This document shows, one piece after another, positions 24,113-64,000 of a stretch of 64,000 nucleotides of DNA; positions within the stretch are counted from its first letter, which is position 1, and the number at the start of each line of letters is the position of its first letter. Made by a program: the position numbers and the translations under genes. Source of the stretch: Paroedura picta (lineage: Eukaryota; Chordata; Lepidosauria; Squamata; Gekkonidae); NCBI RefSeq assembly GCF_049243985.1, contig NC_135379.1, positions 12,441,501 to 12,505,500 on the forward strand, in the 5' to 3' direction. The notes under the pieces were generated by a model that was not told the origin of the DNA, ran no database searches, and saw only the letters and a list, made by a program, of their open reading frames with translations.

Positions 24113-24120
24113 TGACGTCA
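24113..24120. promoter_or_regulatory. Perfect cAMP response element TGACGTCA
   Basis: The full palindromic CREB/ATF site sits in the CpG island 292 bp before the KIF5B start codon. A second, partial site GACGTCAC lies at 24349-24356. Confidence 0.7.
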
Positions 24121-24188
24121 TCCCCTCCCTGCCGCCCGCTCCGCCTGGGGAAGGGGCGGGGCCGCGTTCGCCGGTTGCAGGCGCCGCC

Positions 24189-24215
24189 ATGGCTGCCATA
24201 TTGGAGAGGAAGTGA
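24189..24215 (+). CDS. Upstream ORF in the probable KIF5B 5'UTR (MAAILERK)
   Basis: ATG at 24189 lies in GCCGCCATGG, an ideal Kozak context, and is followed by eight codons and TGA. It ends about 200 bp before the KIF5B start. If the transcript begins upstream of it, it could limit scanning to the main start. Transcription is inferred, not seen. Confidence 0.35.
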   Translation: MAAILERK

Positions 24216-24240
24216 GGGCAGGAGGCGGCGGCGCGGGCGG

Positions 24241-24262
24241 AGCAGCAGCAGCAGCAGCAACA
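24241..24262 (+). repeat. CAG repeat in the probable KIF5B 5'UTR
   Basis: About six CAG/CAA units lie between the upstream ORF and the start codon. It is a short GC-rich microsatellite with no coding role. Confidence 0.8.
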
Positions 24263-24378
24263 GCGGCCCTTCTCCCCGGGTCTCCCCAGAGCGCGCGGGC
24301 CTCTCGGCGGCGGGGGCAGGCCGGTCCCTAGAGGCAGGCGGGGGGGGGGACGTCACGAGCGCGCAGGCGCGGCGCTGA

Positions 24379-54613
<30,235 letters not shown>

Positions 54614-54629
54614 CGTCTACATCGTGCAG
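54614..54629 (+). other. KIF5B: KIF5B 3'UTR part of exon 25
   Basis: Sixteen bases after the TAA lead to CAG|GTTGGC, a plausible donor. Human KIF5B also splices within the 3'UTR just after its stop, as I recall. Confidence 0.75.
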
Positions 54630-54761
54630 GTTGGCTTTCTAACGGCACCCTTCTTTATTCCATTGTAAAATTGTAATGGAAAGAAGTTTCTAGGAAAATG
54701 TGAAGGATGAAATGATGATGCTACTAAGTAAAATTCCCAATAGGCAACTTATTTTAGTGCA

Positions 54762-54839
54762 GTTAAGAGCGTCTTTGGTTGCACTTGGGATCTGGGTAAG
54801 ATCTGGACTGGTTCTGATGTTATCCAAGACGCTCTTAAC
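54762..54839. other. Intronic inverted repeat, intron 25
   Basis: GTTAAGAGCGTCTTTGG at 54762 pairs with CCAAGACGCTCTTAAC at 54824, with one bulged base and a spacer of about 45 bp. Confidence 0.7.
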
Positions 54840-55245
54840 TTGTATTCACCATTTCGGCATGCAGGCTGTAGATCGATGAGGTGTGAATTCTGCCCCTGTG
54901 CAGCTTCCAGTCCTGTGTGCAATTTAACTTGGCATTTGAACCAGATACAAAACCAATTTAGGAGAAGAACAGATTTTCTAATGTAATATTCAAGGGGAAA
55001 ATAAATTTAAAATGATGGTATCTTCAAGTCCAGCTATTATAATGGAATATTGGCCTTTCTGTAGACAAGCAAAATAACTTTTTATCTAAAACAGGGACAG
55101 CCCAGAATTGGGGTTTTGAGGGAAGCTGAGACCAAACTGGATGAATTTCCAGGAGTTCAGATTAGAGTTAAAATATAAAAATATGGGGATAACTCGTAAT
55201 GTTTTAGATCTAAATAAGCCATTTGTTAATCATCCTGCCGAAGAG

Positions 55246-55490
55246 AGAGCCAGCATGGTATAGGGGTTAAGAGCAATGGATTTTAATCTGGCAAGCCGGG
55301 TTTGATTCCCCGCTCCTCCACATGCACTCAGCTGGGTGACCTTGGGTTCATCACAGCCCTGATAAAGAGCAGTCATGTCAGGGCTCTCTCAGCCTGACCT
55401 TCCTCACAGGGTGTTGTGGGGGGAGGCAGGGAAGGCGATTGTGAGCCACTGAGACTCCTGCGGGCAGTGAAAAGTGGGGTGTTTGTTGAA
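55246..55490 (+). mobile_element. tRNA-derived SINE, intron 25
   Basis: Head AGAGCCAGCATGGTATAGG, B-box-like GGGTTTGATTCCCC, body CTTCCTCACAGGGTG; the TTC tail is lost. It sits only about 120 bp before the terminal exon. Confidence 0.75.
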
Positions 55491-57446
55491 GACTGAAATT
55501 AGTTTTAGCAGTGTAGTTGAAAACTTACCTGTTTTCATAAGACTTCCAGCATCTTGTGTAACTAGATATGTTTCTAGTCTCTGAATAAGTTTCTCTGGTT
55601 CTTTGTAGATGCTGAGAAGTTTGCGCAGCTTGAAGAAGATCGGTGTCGTGCAACGAGAGTCATTCCGTGACAGTGATCTCTATATCTGTCTCTTACTGGG
55701 GATTGTAGGAATTTGGGGGAGGGGGGGAATGTATAAACTTATACTGGTCTGTACAGTTCTCTTCATTTGACAGATTTGGCTGATTCCCAACAAATTTGCA
55801 GGGGAAAATGTTTGTCCCTCTTGGAAAACTGACTTGTAACTTTAAAATGTAGCTCTTTCCATTACACAATCCTGTCTTTCACGTCTTAAATTTAGTCTGC
55901 ACTGTGCCAAGTTGAATGTATGTTAAGCGACATCCTAGTTTAAAAACAAAACAAAAAACTTCCTAGCTTAATTTGTGTATATTTTATGGTCTTAGGGAAT
56001 GTGGAGCAATGTTAACGTATGTTTTAATTTCTACCACTTTTAAATAACACTACTTGACCCCACTCTTGAACTAGAGCAGCACTGTACATTAAGTTCACCC
56101 AAACGGCTGTATAGAGCGTAAGACTGAAATGATTTGTACAGTATGGCGGTTACTGAGGTGTGCTTATGATGACTGCCCTAAGGCACTGAAGCCTCAAAAG
56201 CAGAACTGAAAAAGGTCTGTTCTAATGGGGCTGCTTTACTATGTGATTAAATCTCTTGTTATCAGGTAAATGAGTTGATACTGTGTAGCAAGTAGTAAAT
56301 GTAAGTTTGCATAGAGAGACTTGGCAATGACTTATTTCATCGGTCCTGTTCCCGAGTAGATGCAGGATAGCGTGGTGAGGTGAAAAAATTCTGCTTCATC
56401 TTGAAGAGCCTGTTAACGGTCACCAGGGTTGGACAAAGGGTGTTAATGGCTCTTGTTCCTGCGACGGTTTTACTAATTATCTCCAAAATACAAATTGGGT
56501 TTCCAGTCGAAGGGAGAGTGAGTCAGTTGAACACAAGGAACAAACTGGGTGCAGAAAGGAGACAGAAATGTTCGAAATGGCCAGAAATGTCAGATGGTTG
56601 TGGGAATTGTGCTACACTAAAACTGTACTGTAACTTATTTGTAAATCTAGAGTTCTGTAAATGGTTTTCTTCCAAAGTACTTTGTCATTACCTTTTCTCT
56701 TTTGCAGTTTTAAGAACAACAACAATAACAACAACAAAAAGCCCTTTAAAAAAGCACTTGTTAACTACATCCCATAAAAGTCAAAGAATGCCTTCGATGG
56801 GGTGTTCTAAAAATGTAGAAGGCTCCTTCCCCATGAGATCAGAATTGAGTTGGTAGCAGGCAAGGGAAGAAAGGTTGCAGCAGTGGAGAGATTTCTGAAT
56901 GATAGCTTTTTCCATCATAAGTCTGGGCCAGTTTTTCTGTCTTGCTATAGAATATTCACAAGCACTTTCTGGAAGACTGGCTGCTTTTTTTAACACAGAC
57001 TAAAATCTTTGTATTACGGAGCTCAGTAACAGAAAACTTGAGTAGTCACTTCTTTCATATCCTGTATGATTTGTCTGTCTCTATAATTTTATTTTGACAG
57101 GCTGGGTTTCTATCAGCCAGACCTTCACTCTTTAGGGATTTTCATACCCAAGACCTATTGGTTTTGTGCTTGAATTCACACTCCAAACCCAAAACGAACT
57201 AATTCTGGAACTTACTGGGGGACTGATACAAAGGAAAGAAGGTGTTGCAAGTCATACTCGAAGTTGCGTTTCTCAACAGTAACCATACATTTTCAGTCCT
57301 GATTAAATTGATGCAGTAAATCTGGGTTCCTGGCTGGATAGTCAAATGAAGCAGGATATTTTCTGATGGCTGTTATGGTAGCTTCGTTCCTATAAGTAAC
57401 GTATCACGGGTTTTGGTGCTGACACGGCTGTGTAATTAAGCGGTTA

Positions 57447-57452
57447 AATAAA
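57447..57452 (+). terminator. KIF5B: Possible proximal polyadenylation signal of KIF5B
   Basis: AATAAA in TTAAATAAACTGTAAC inside the 3'UTR could give a shorter transcript. Confidence 0.35.
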
Positions 57453-58012
57453 CTGTAACTAGCATGTAGCTCAAAATGTACATCCTTTTTATACCTAAGC
57501 TTTTTTTTTTTTATTTTAACCTTTTATGAAGTTTACCGAGAACCGCAACTTGACTTTAAAAAAGAACTCGTATTTTAGTTTAGTTCTTTGGATCACCGGA
57601 AATAGGCTGCATGAAACGGACACTTAACCGGTTTTGTAAATTTAAGACCTTCGATCGGCAATAGAATTTTAAAAACATTGCTGTTCGAATTTACACTCCC
57701 TTGGGGTATTTTTTAATTATTCCTCTAGGCCATTAAAAAAAATGGCCGAGGAGAGGGTAGGAACTGAGCAAGATGAATGAAAGGACACTATTTATTCACG
57801 GAGATCAACTAAATTATTTGCGTAACTTTACCGATGCATTTCTTTTATGTAACTCCAAATTAAACGGAAAATGGCAAGAGTCTGCCTTGTGAACACAATG
57901 GTGTATTCTCAGCACATGAGGATGCACTGCGGGATAAATGGTTTGGAGAAGATGCCATATAGTTTTAACTACTTGCATGCTGTAAATGTTTTTTTTTGTG
58001 TGTGTGTGTTTA

Positions 58013-58018
58013 AATAAA
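58013..58018 (+). terminator. KIF5B: Distal polyadenylation signal of KIF5B
   Basis: AATAAA follows a GT run (GTGTGTGTGTGTT) and sits where the 3'UTR length matches human. Repeats resume a few hundred bases beyond it. Confidence 0.7.
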
Positions 58019-58358
58019 ATCTTTGAATTTCAGTGAACTTCATTGAGATCGAGATAATCTTTTAAAATTGGATTAATTGTTAGCAGAATACACCAAGACC
58101 CAGTCAATATGTATAGGGAAAAATGGTGCTGACATGTTTTGAAGATAGGGTGTGAGCAATGTTTTGTTGAACTTGAGATTTGAGAGGGGGACAGGGGGAA
58201 TAATAACAAGAGGGCCTCAACTTGCAGCACTCCCGTAATGGCATTTTTAAACTGCTTTAAAATGGTGGCGGCATACATAGGTCAGTCCCATGGACCCTGC
58301 CACATCCAGTTTGGTCCACACTGACTGGAGTATGTTTGAGACCAAAACATCTGCTTTT

Positions 58359-58412
58359 GTGCTCACTTCGGGAGCACATATACTCAAATTGGAACAATAC
58401 AGAGAAGATTAG
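58359..58412 (+). pseudogene. Truncated U6 snRNA retropseudogene
   Basis: GTGCTCACTTCGGGAGCACA followed by ACTCAAATTGGAACAATACA and AGAGAAGATTAG matches the first 54 or so bases of U6 with a few substitutions; the 3' half is absent and there is no poly(A). Flanking repeats CAAAACATCTGCTTTT (58343-58358) and CAAAACATCAGCTTTT (58413-58428) differ at one base, showing retrotransposition. Confidence 0.88.
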
Positions 58413-58467
58413 CAAAACATCAGCTTTTTAGTCTTTAAGTAACTATTACGTTGATTTGTTCCCTTGA

Positions 58468-58710
58468 AAGCCAGGTTGGTGTCGTGGTTAAGAGCCAGTG
58501 GCCTCTAATCTAGAGCGTCAGGTTTGATTCCCCACTCCTCCACATGCAGGCAGCTGGGTGGCCTTGGATCAGTAACAGTTCTCTGAGCTCTCGGCCTCAG
58601 CTACCTCACAGGGTGTCTGTTGTAGGGAGAGGAAGATATGGTGATTGTAAGCCACTTTGAGACTCCTTCAGGTAGTGAGAAGTGGGTATAAAACCCAACT
58701 TTTCTTCTTG
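58468..58710 (+). mobile_element. tRNA-derived SINE with TTC tail
   Basis: Head AAGCCAGGTTGGTGTCGTGG, B-box-like AGGTTTGATTCCCC, end AACCCAACTTTTCTTCTTG. It lies downstream of KIF5B. Confidence 0.78.
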
Positions 58711-60087
58711 ATTTGCACGGTCAAAATAAAGCCCAGGGCCTTATCTATGTCAGCCTGAATTTCTTTCTTAGGAGAGCTTGTAAGGCCAAGTGTCTTGCAA
58801 ACTAAAGTTGTGATTCACTGTGCTAACAACCTTGATCAAATTCTGCCACCTTTCAAACTAAGAAACATTGCCCTTTCTGAATTTCTAAAATGTTAATGTT
58901 TTTTACTGTTTATGATTTTCAGCCTCTGTTATTTCTGGTTTTACCTGCTTAAATCTGTTTATGAATTCAGGGTCATGAAGACCACGTAACCACCAGGGGG
59001 TGCAGCTGTCCCTTCCTTCAAATACACTGGAAGTCTTTGACTAAGTCTTTGATGGCAAGACTGGTATAGCTTGCTTACATTTTGCAATTTTAAAATCACA
59101 GCATTTTAGCTTTAAGTAGGAATACCTGCATTTAATAATGAGCAAGCCGCCAGATCTTTCAGGGAGTTCTATTTGCAAATTTAAGAATTTGCATTTGTAG
59201 TTCTTACTCTTCATGAAGTAACATGGAACGTGACCTTGTTACAATGCGCAACTAATTGATGTAGAGCAAGAAGCCACAGAAGACAATCTGTTAACTTGGA
59301 TGTATCCATTGGACTATGGTGGCTTCACCAACAGGAAATGATTCGGCTGCTGTGGCCAAGACAGAAAGGGATTTTGTAACTGAAGAGCTCTTGCCTGGTC
59401 ACTAACAGTGATAATTTGGGCATGTTTCCCTTGAACATCACCCAGGTCTACTCAAAACCCTTTTTTAAAAGATCCAAGTGATTAAGGAAAGATTCTGGTG
59501 GCTAATTTTTTGTTGATAGGAGGGGACAGTTTTCATGCTTAAAATGGAAGTATGGCTACCATGTTAAGGCTGGAGAACAGAAAAGGTCTAAGATAGATTG
59601 TGTTTGTTTAGACGAATGCAGTTCCAAACTTGTAGCTATTGAGACAATCTTAGTGTTGTTGTGTCTGTTGGGTAACAGATCTGGGCCTTTTGCCGATGAC
59701 ATTAATTTTACGTTAATTTTATATAATGCCTCAGATATTCACGTGCTTTATGTCACTGTTCTGTAACTATGGCAGCATTTTGCATTCTTACGCTAGGGTC
59801 TTTTACTGTGCCTTTCCCCATAAAATCTATTTCCACAAGTACAGCAAAAAATATGCATTGGGCTTTTGAATTATGACAAAGGGGAAGTTAGGATTGGTAG
59901 TATTCAAAGCCAGAACAGGATAACTGCTTTAAAATGTCTCTTTGCAGTTGATGACTTGTGGCTAATACTAGTTTTTGCAGACTGTTTAAAATCATGAGCT
60001 TGACACTGAATCTCCCCCCCTCCCCATTCCATGTAAGAAGCCACTTAATATTACAAACTGCTTCATATGGGTAGAGGTGGCTTGAAG
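58711..60087. other. Gene-free stretch downstream of KIF5B
   Basis: No gene, RNA or clear repeat; AT-rich with only short frames. Confidence 0.5.
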
Positions 60088-60192
60088 TAGCAGAACAAAA
60101 TTTGCATCCGGAGGCACCCTTAAGACCAACAATAAGACACTTGTTGGTTTGAAAAATGTCGCTGGACTTCAAACTTTGTTCTGCTGTTTCAT
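60088..60192. repeat. Family Q-like inverted repeat
   Basis: CAGAACAAAATTTG at the left pairs with CAAACTTTGTTCTG at the right, with GGCACCCTTAAGACC inside. Confidence 0.55.
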
Positions 60193-60207
60193 AGAAACTT
60201 TGCAGTT

Positions 60208-60274
60208 TGCTGGCATGGGCTCATGGGAATTGTAGTCCATGGACATCTGGAGGACCACAGGTTGACTACCCGTG
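60208..60274. mobile_element. Half hAT-type MITE, subfamily B
   Basis: Right arm only, from TGCTGGCATGGGCTC to GGTTGACTACCCGTG; the left arm is missing. Confidence 0.82.
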
Positions 60275-60339
60275 CCTTAGAGGCCCTATGATTTCTTCGT
60301 GATCTCAAGCACATAGATCCTTGGAACCTATAAAAGCTT

Positions 60340-61000
60340 TACGCCTGGCCACTCGCCGTGAATGCCTTGAGTAGGTGGGGTCTGCGCTCATCCATCAGTT
60401 CTTCCGCAACAGCAACAGTTGCCACCTCTAAAGGGACCTTCTCATGCTCCATTTCTTCAAACTATATGTCAATTCCAAGGCTCAGCTGTCGCCATGATCT
60501 CCGATCCCACACTGCCTCCCTCAGCCATGCAGTGTTCTGGCTGGTGTCCATTTTGATCATGTCTAACCACCGTGTTCTTTGTTAGCCCGGTTTCCTTTTT
60601 CCACGGCCCAATCCTGGCATCGTTGCTTTCTCCATTGAGTTGGATCGCATGATATGGCCAAAGTAAGTGAGCCAGAATTTTGTAATTTTGCCTAGCAGTG
60701 ATAGATCGGGCTTTATGCGCTGGAGTATTTCTTTGTTCATGACTTTTGCTGTCCATGGAACCCGCAGAAGCCTTCTCCAACCCCAGAGTTCAAAGGAATC
60801 AATACTTCTCTTGTCTGGTTTTTTTCAACGTCCAACTTTCAGTCATAAGTGGCTACTGGAAATACAATAGATCTAGCTAATCTACATTTGGTAGTCAGGC
60901 TCATCTCCTTGCTTTTCCATGTTCACTTCAAGCTAGTCATTGCTGAGCAACCCAGAGGAATTTCGCATTTTATTTCCATGCTGCAATCGCCACTTGCTAT
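60340..61000 (-). mobile_element. Old RTE/Bov-B-related LINE fragment
   Basis: The minus strand reads TYFGHIMRSN and QRTRWLDMIK, similar in layout to the Bov-B YFGHLMRRKD and QRMRWLDG region but far more diverged and interrupted. It is probably an older RTE-class insertion. Confidence 0.6.
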
Positions 61001-61307
61001 GAAAGAAGAGTTTATTTAGGTGAGAGCCGTCTGGTGCAGTTTGCAGTGCGTCTGCCTGCAAGGAAAAAGTCCCATCCACAGATAGGCATCCTCTTTGCCT
61101 TTCCTGTTTGGAGCATTAAGTGCACTCCTGCAAGCATTGCTTTCTGTTTACAAAATGAACTAGTTGCAGCCATGCCTATGAAGTCTCTTGTGAGAGAAAA
61201 CTCCTGCCGCTACTTCTGCAAAATACTGGACTTTTCCATTCATTTCCTCATGCTTCTGTCATAGTCTCAATTGACACCATTATCTTTGATAAACTATTTG
61301 GAGCTTG

Positions 61308-61601
61308 TCAGAGATGAGACCCTCGTAGTCTTGCACTGATTTGAAAAAGAATTAGGGGCTGATGTGCATCCGTGGAATATCTTCTCTTTGGAAATGTCTC
61401 TATGCAAGAGCTCAGAAGTGCCCAAAGCATACCACAACGTCCTTGTAATACATCTATCGTCTTGTAAATAATAGATGCGACCCAAATAAGTAAAATGCAG
61501 CCTGCGGTGTAGGATAACAGCTGAACTTGAGTCTCAAGCCTTGATCCTCCTGCATTGTCTCTTGCGACTTGCATTTTTTGGACGGCTTCCATGCAGCTCA
61601 A
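61308..61601 (-). CDS. Uncharacterised ORF with one predicted membrane segment
   Basis: I do not recognise this. The conventional ATG is at 61592; the open frame extends upstream to about 61684, where TAA closes it. The reading has a heptad-like stretch (MEAVQKMQVA), then a hydrophobic segment YTAGCILLIWVASIIY, then about 50 mostly polar and basic residues. An AG lies at the possible left edge of an exon, but the pyrimidine tract is poor. It could be a lineage-specific exon, a decayed gene, or chance. A further minus-strand frame lies at 61760-61972. Confidence 0.25.
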   Translation of the reverse strand: MSCMEAVQKMQVARDNAGGSRLETQVQLLSYTAGCILLIWVASIIYKTIDVLQGRCGMLWALLSSCIETFPKRRYSTDAHQPLILFQISARLRGSHL

Positions 61602-62171
61602 AAACTTGGTAGAACAGCCATAAAGATTATTGCTAGTTATGAGTACTGTCTTAGCCTGTTCTTCGAAAGCCCTGATTTTGGTCTTTTAATACCAATTGAT
61701 TCGGAGCCCATTGAAATGATCTTAAAAGGTCTTTGTTGTATGTGTTCTAACAAGCGACTTCAAAGAGGCATCTGGCATGTTTTATTGATCATCTCTTGTA
61801 CCTCGGAGTGATCTTTGTAACCATAGAAACGGGCATTTGTGGTTCGGTGCTGCGTCTTTGGGAGACTGAAGCAAAGAAGCAGGTTATTTAAATTATGGAG
61901 GGAGTAGAGAAGGAATTTCTTCCACGGCTGCCTCTTTGCTAATTTAAGAAGGTAAATAATGGATGTGGGCAAAATTTGAGGCCTTACAAATGGTTACATC
62001 TGCTGGGATTGATCTTGAAACAGCCTCTTTCATTATGGATCAGTAAACTGGCTCTAGGCCATAGCTGTTGGCTTAATACTAATTTGCAATAAGGTTGACA
62101 GTTTCTTCATTACCTTAAGGACTTGCCTTGCCTACAGATGGCGTGACTGGGTGCAGGTAGATACTCTAAAG

Positions 62172-62307
62172 CAAGGGTAGTCAACCTGTGGTCCTCCAGA
62201 TGTCCATGGACTACAATTCCCATGAGCCCCTGCCAGCATTTTTTGCCAGGGGCTCATGGGAATTGTAGTCCATGGACATCTGGAGGGCCACAGGTTGACT
62301 ACCACTG
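62172..62307. mobile_element. Palindromic hAT-type MITE, subfamily B
   Basis: Ends CAAGGGTAGTCAACC and GGTTGACTACCACTG; long paired arms. The flanks CTCTAAAG and CCACAGAG match at only 4-5 bases, so the target duplication is worn or lost. Confidence 0.9.
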
Positions 62308-62399
62308 CCACAGAGTTTTGCTCCAGAACCTGAATGTTATTCCCCAACACGTCTGTGTCACACATGTCTATATAAGAGGCATACTGGATTCCGTACAAG

Positions 62400-62578
62400 T
62401 AGGGGGATCCCCTGGGATTGCTGCTCCTCTCCAGGTGATAGAGATCAGTTCACCTGAAGCAAATGGATGTTTTAGACAGTAGACTCTAGGGAGTTGTGCC
62501 GTCCTGAAGCCCCCGTCCTCACCGGGTTCCATTCCTGAATCTCCAGGAGTTTCCCAACCTGTACTTGGCAGCCCTACC
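62400..62578 (+). mobile_element. Short DNA-transposon-like repeat
   Basis: TCTCCAGGTGATAGAGATCA and GAATCTCCAGGAGTTTCCC match the layout of the 18620 copy. Confidence 0.5.
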
Positions 62579-64000
62579 TCCTCTTCCCTGGCTGGTGGCC
62601 CGAGGAGTGGTGGGGGTGGGACCGACCTGACAACCCTACCTTCAAGATGCATATGTATATTGTAATAACTGTTTTGTGTATGGCCCTTTTTAGAAGGGTG
62701 GTTATCTTACACTCTTGATCATCGTCCTGCTGGGTAAATGTGGGACCTCTAATCTAGACCCTTCCTCTGAAAGATGTCTGCGTTATGTAGATAGCCCTGT
62801 GCAGTTCTTTCCTTGTCAACAGAATGATCAGATATTGCCATGGGCTAGACCCCATGCACTGCAGCACAATTTCCGCACACGCACACCCTCTTCAGAGTAT
62901 GCATTTTGTGGCTTGTCCATTTATGATCTGCATCTCCCAACTGCTTCTGAGAGTGGTGTTAGTTGACCAAAGAGCTGTGGTGTTTTGCATGGTAGCTGAA
63001 GACCAGCAGGGGTTGGCCATCTCTGTGGTTCTCCTCCTCCCTTCCCCCCCCCCCCCCCGACAGCAACCTCCCTTGAAGGAAAGGAGCACAATGGAATAGA
63101 GTGGAACGGCCACTCAAGCGTGCTAATCTTTGCGTCAGGTCATTGGATGGGAACAAGGCAAACATTGTTCCTCTTGGGACAAGAGGAGCTTGGAGAGAAA
63201 TGCAGCGAATGGCGATCAAAACTGAATCACGCTCACTCGGGAGAGGCCGCAGCAGAAAGGAAAATGAAGATGTGTTTTCTTGCTTAAAAGAACCATCTTA
63301 AAAGTTCAGATTAGTACTGCTTATTATAGGAAGGAGAGATCATTCTGCCCCGGCACTGCCCGGGACGTCATTCGGTTCCCAAATCACATTGAGAGGCGAC
63401 TAACCCTTAATCGGTTCACCCTGATCTGTTTGTGCAAAATTCATAGGTCACGTCCTGGGCAGGCTAACCGAACAGCATGCAAAGGGATGTGGCACCAATT
63501 GTCAAGCTCCCTGACTGGGCTGCCTGAGGTTTTATTTCCTTGCTCTGCAGCCTTCTCTAGTGAAACATGCCGGGAGAGGGTGGCATTTGTTCGCTAATAA
63601 ATACCGCTCTGATCTCATCCATCTTGAGCTGCTGCAAAGACAGCCCTTTGGTAACATGCTTCAGCCAAGCACCGTTCACTGTCAGCTGCCCGGCTACCTG
63701 CTGTGCGCAGTGATGTTTCTTCCTCCCAGATAAGGCTGGAGAGGGTGAGTAGAACTGGTGGCAGTGGAATTGCAAATTCCACTGTGGAATTCATAATTCT
63801 AACGCATACAATAAATGACTGAAATAAGGGTAGAGAGTAATTGGGCTGAAGGGCAGGAAGCCTGTTTGTTTTTTGGTTTTTTTTAAGGAAGTATGATGAT
63901 TCAGGATGCAATATTCTCCAAATGTTCCCTCTCCATCTTACTGCTCTTACTGTTTTTGAGACTTACCTTATGAATAGTTCACTACAGAAACAAGTACCTT
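62579..64000. other. Gene-free stretch at the right edge
   Basis: A C-run lies at 63046-63058. Open frames up to 105 codons on both strands have no recognised domain. No repeat was assigned. Confidence 0.45.

Larger units (their letters stand above)
55609..58040 (+). other. KIF5B: KIF5B terminal exon 26, 3'UTR
   Basis: Acceptor TTCTTTGTAG at 55608. Stretches such as GGGGATTGTAGGAATT, AATGTATAAACTTATACTGG and CGTCTTAAATTTAGTCT follow the human KIF5B 3'UTR as I remember it, which supports a non-coding last exon. About 2.4 kb long and free of repeats, consistent with constraint. Confidence 0.82.

Noticed and set aside
23636-24199. 187-codon minus-strand frame across the KIF5B CpG island
   Set aside because: It runs through the SINE and the GC-rich promoter; its composition (Ala, Pro, Arg, Gly) is what GC-rich DNA gives by chance, and no domain is visible.
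58359-58412. Functional U6 snRNA gene
   Set aside because: Only the 5' half is present and it is flanked by target duplications, so it is a retropseudogene.

Overview
The window is vertebrate nuclear DNA, most likely from a squamate reptile and probably a gecko-like lizard. Evidence: Bov-B LINE 3' fragments sit beside tRNA-derived SINEs that look like the Bov-B-mobilised Sauria type (tail ACCTTT). CR1 and L2-like LINE tails and many short hAT-type MITEs with 8-bp target duplications are also present. The species call is inference; no name can be read from the sequence.

Layout: (1) Positions 1-1472 hold the last coding exon and 3'UTR of EPC1 on the + strand. (2) Positions 1473-23850 are intergenic and gene-free, filled with repeat insertions, several nested. 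(3) Positions 23850-24900 are the CpG-island promoter and first exon of KIF5B. (4) Positions 24412-54613 carry the whole KIF5B (kinesin-1 heavy chain) coding region in 25 coding exons, followed by a 3'UTR-only exon 26 that ends near 58040. The splice phases all close and give a 965-residue protein. (5) Positions 58040-64000 are downstream DNA with repeats, a truncated U6 retropseudogene, and one uncharacterised minus-strand open frame with a membrane segment.

Gene logic: EPC1 (NuA4 histone acetyltransferase subunit) and KIF5B (microtubule motor) are head-to-tail on one strand, as I recall for human chromosome 10p11. The paralogous pair EPC2/KIF5C sits on human 2q23, so this is one half of an old duplicated block. 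They do not form a functional unit; KIF5B has its own housekeeping-type promoter with a perfect CRE, GC boxes and YY1-like motifs.

Most noteworthy: two copies of a hAT-like element carry the same SINE in the same orientation at the same internal site. Intron 18 of KIF5B is GC-AG. An L2-like LINE tail ends about 17 bp before the exon 3 acceptor. A short upstream ORF with an ideal Kozak context lies in the probable KIF5B 5'UTR. No retroviral, LTR, Polinton or toxin fossil was recognised. CRISPR arrays and operons do not apply here.
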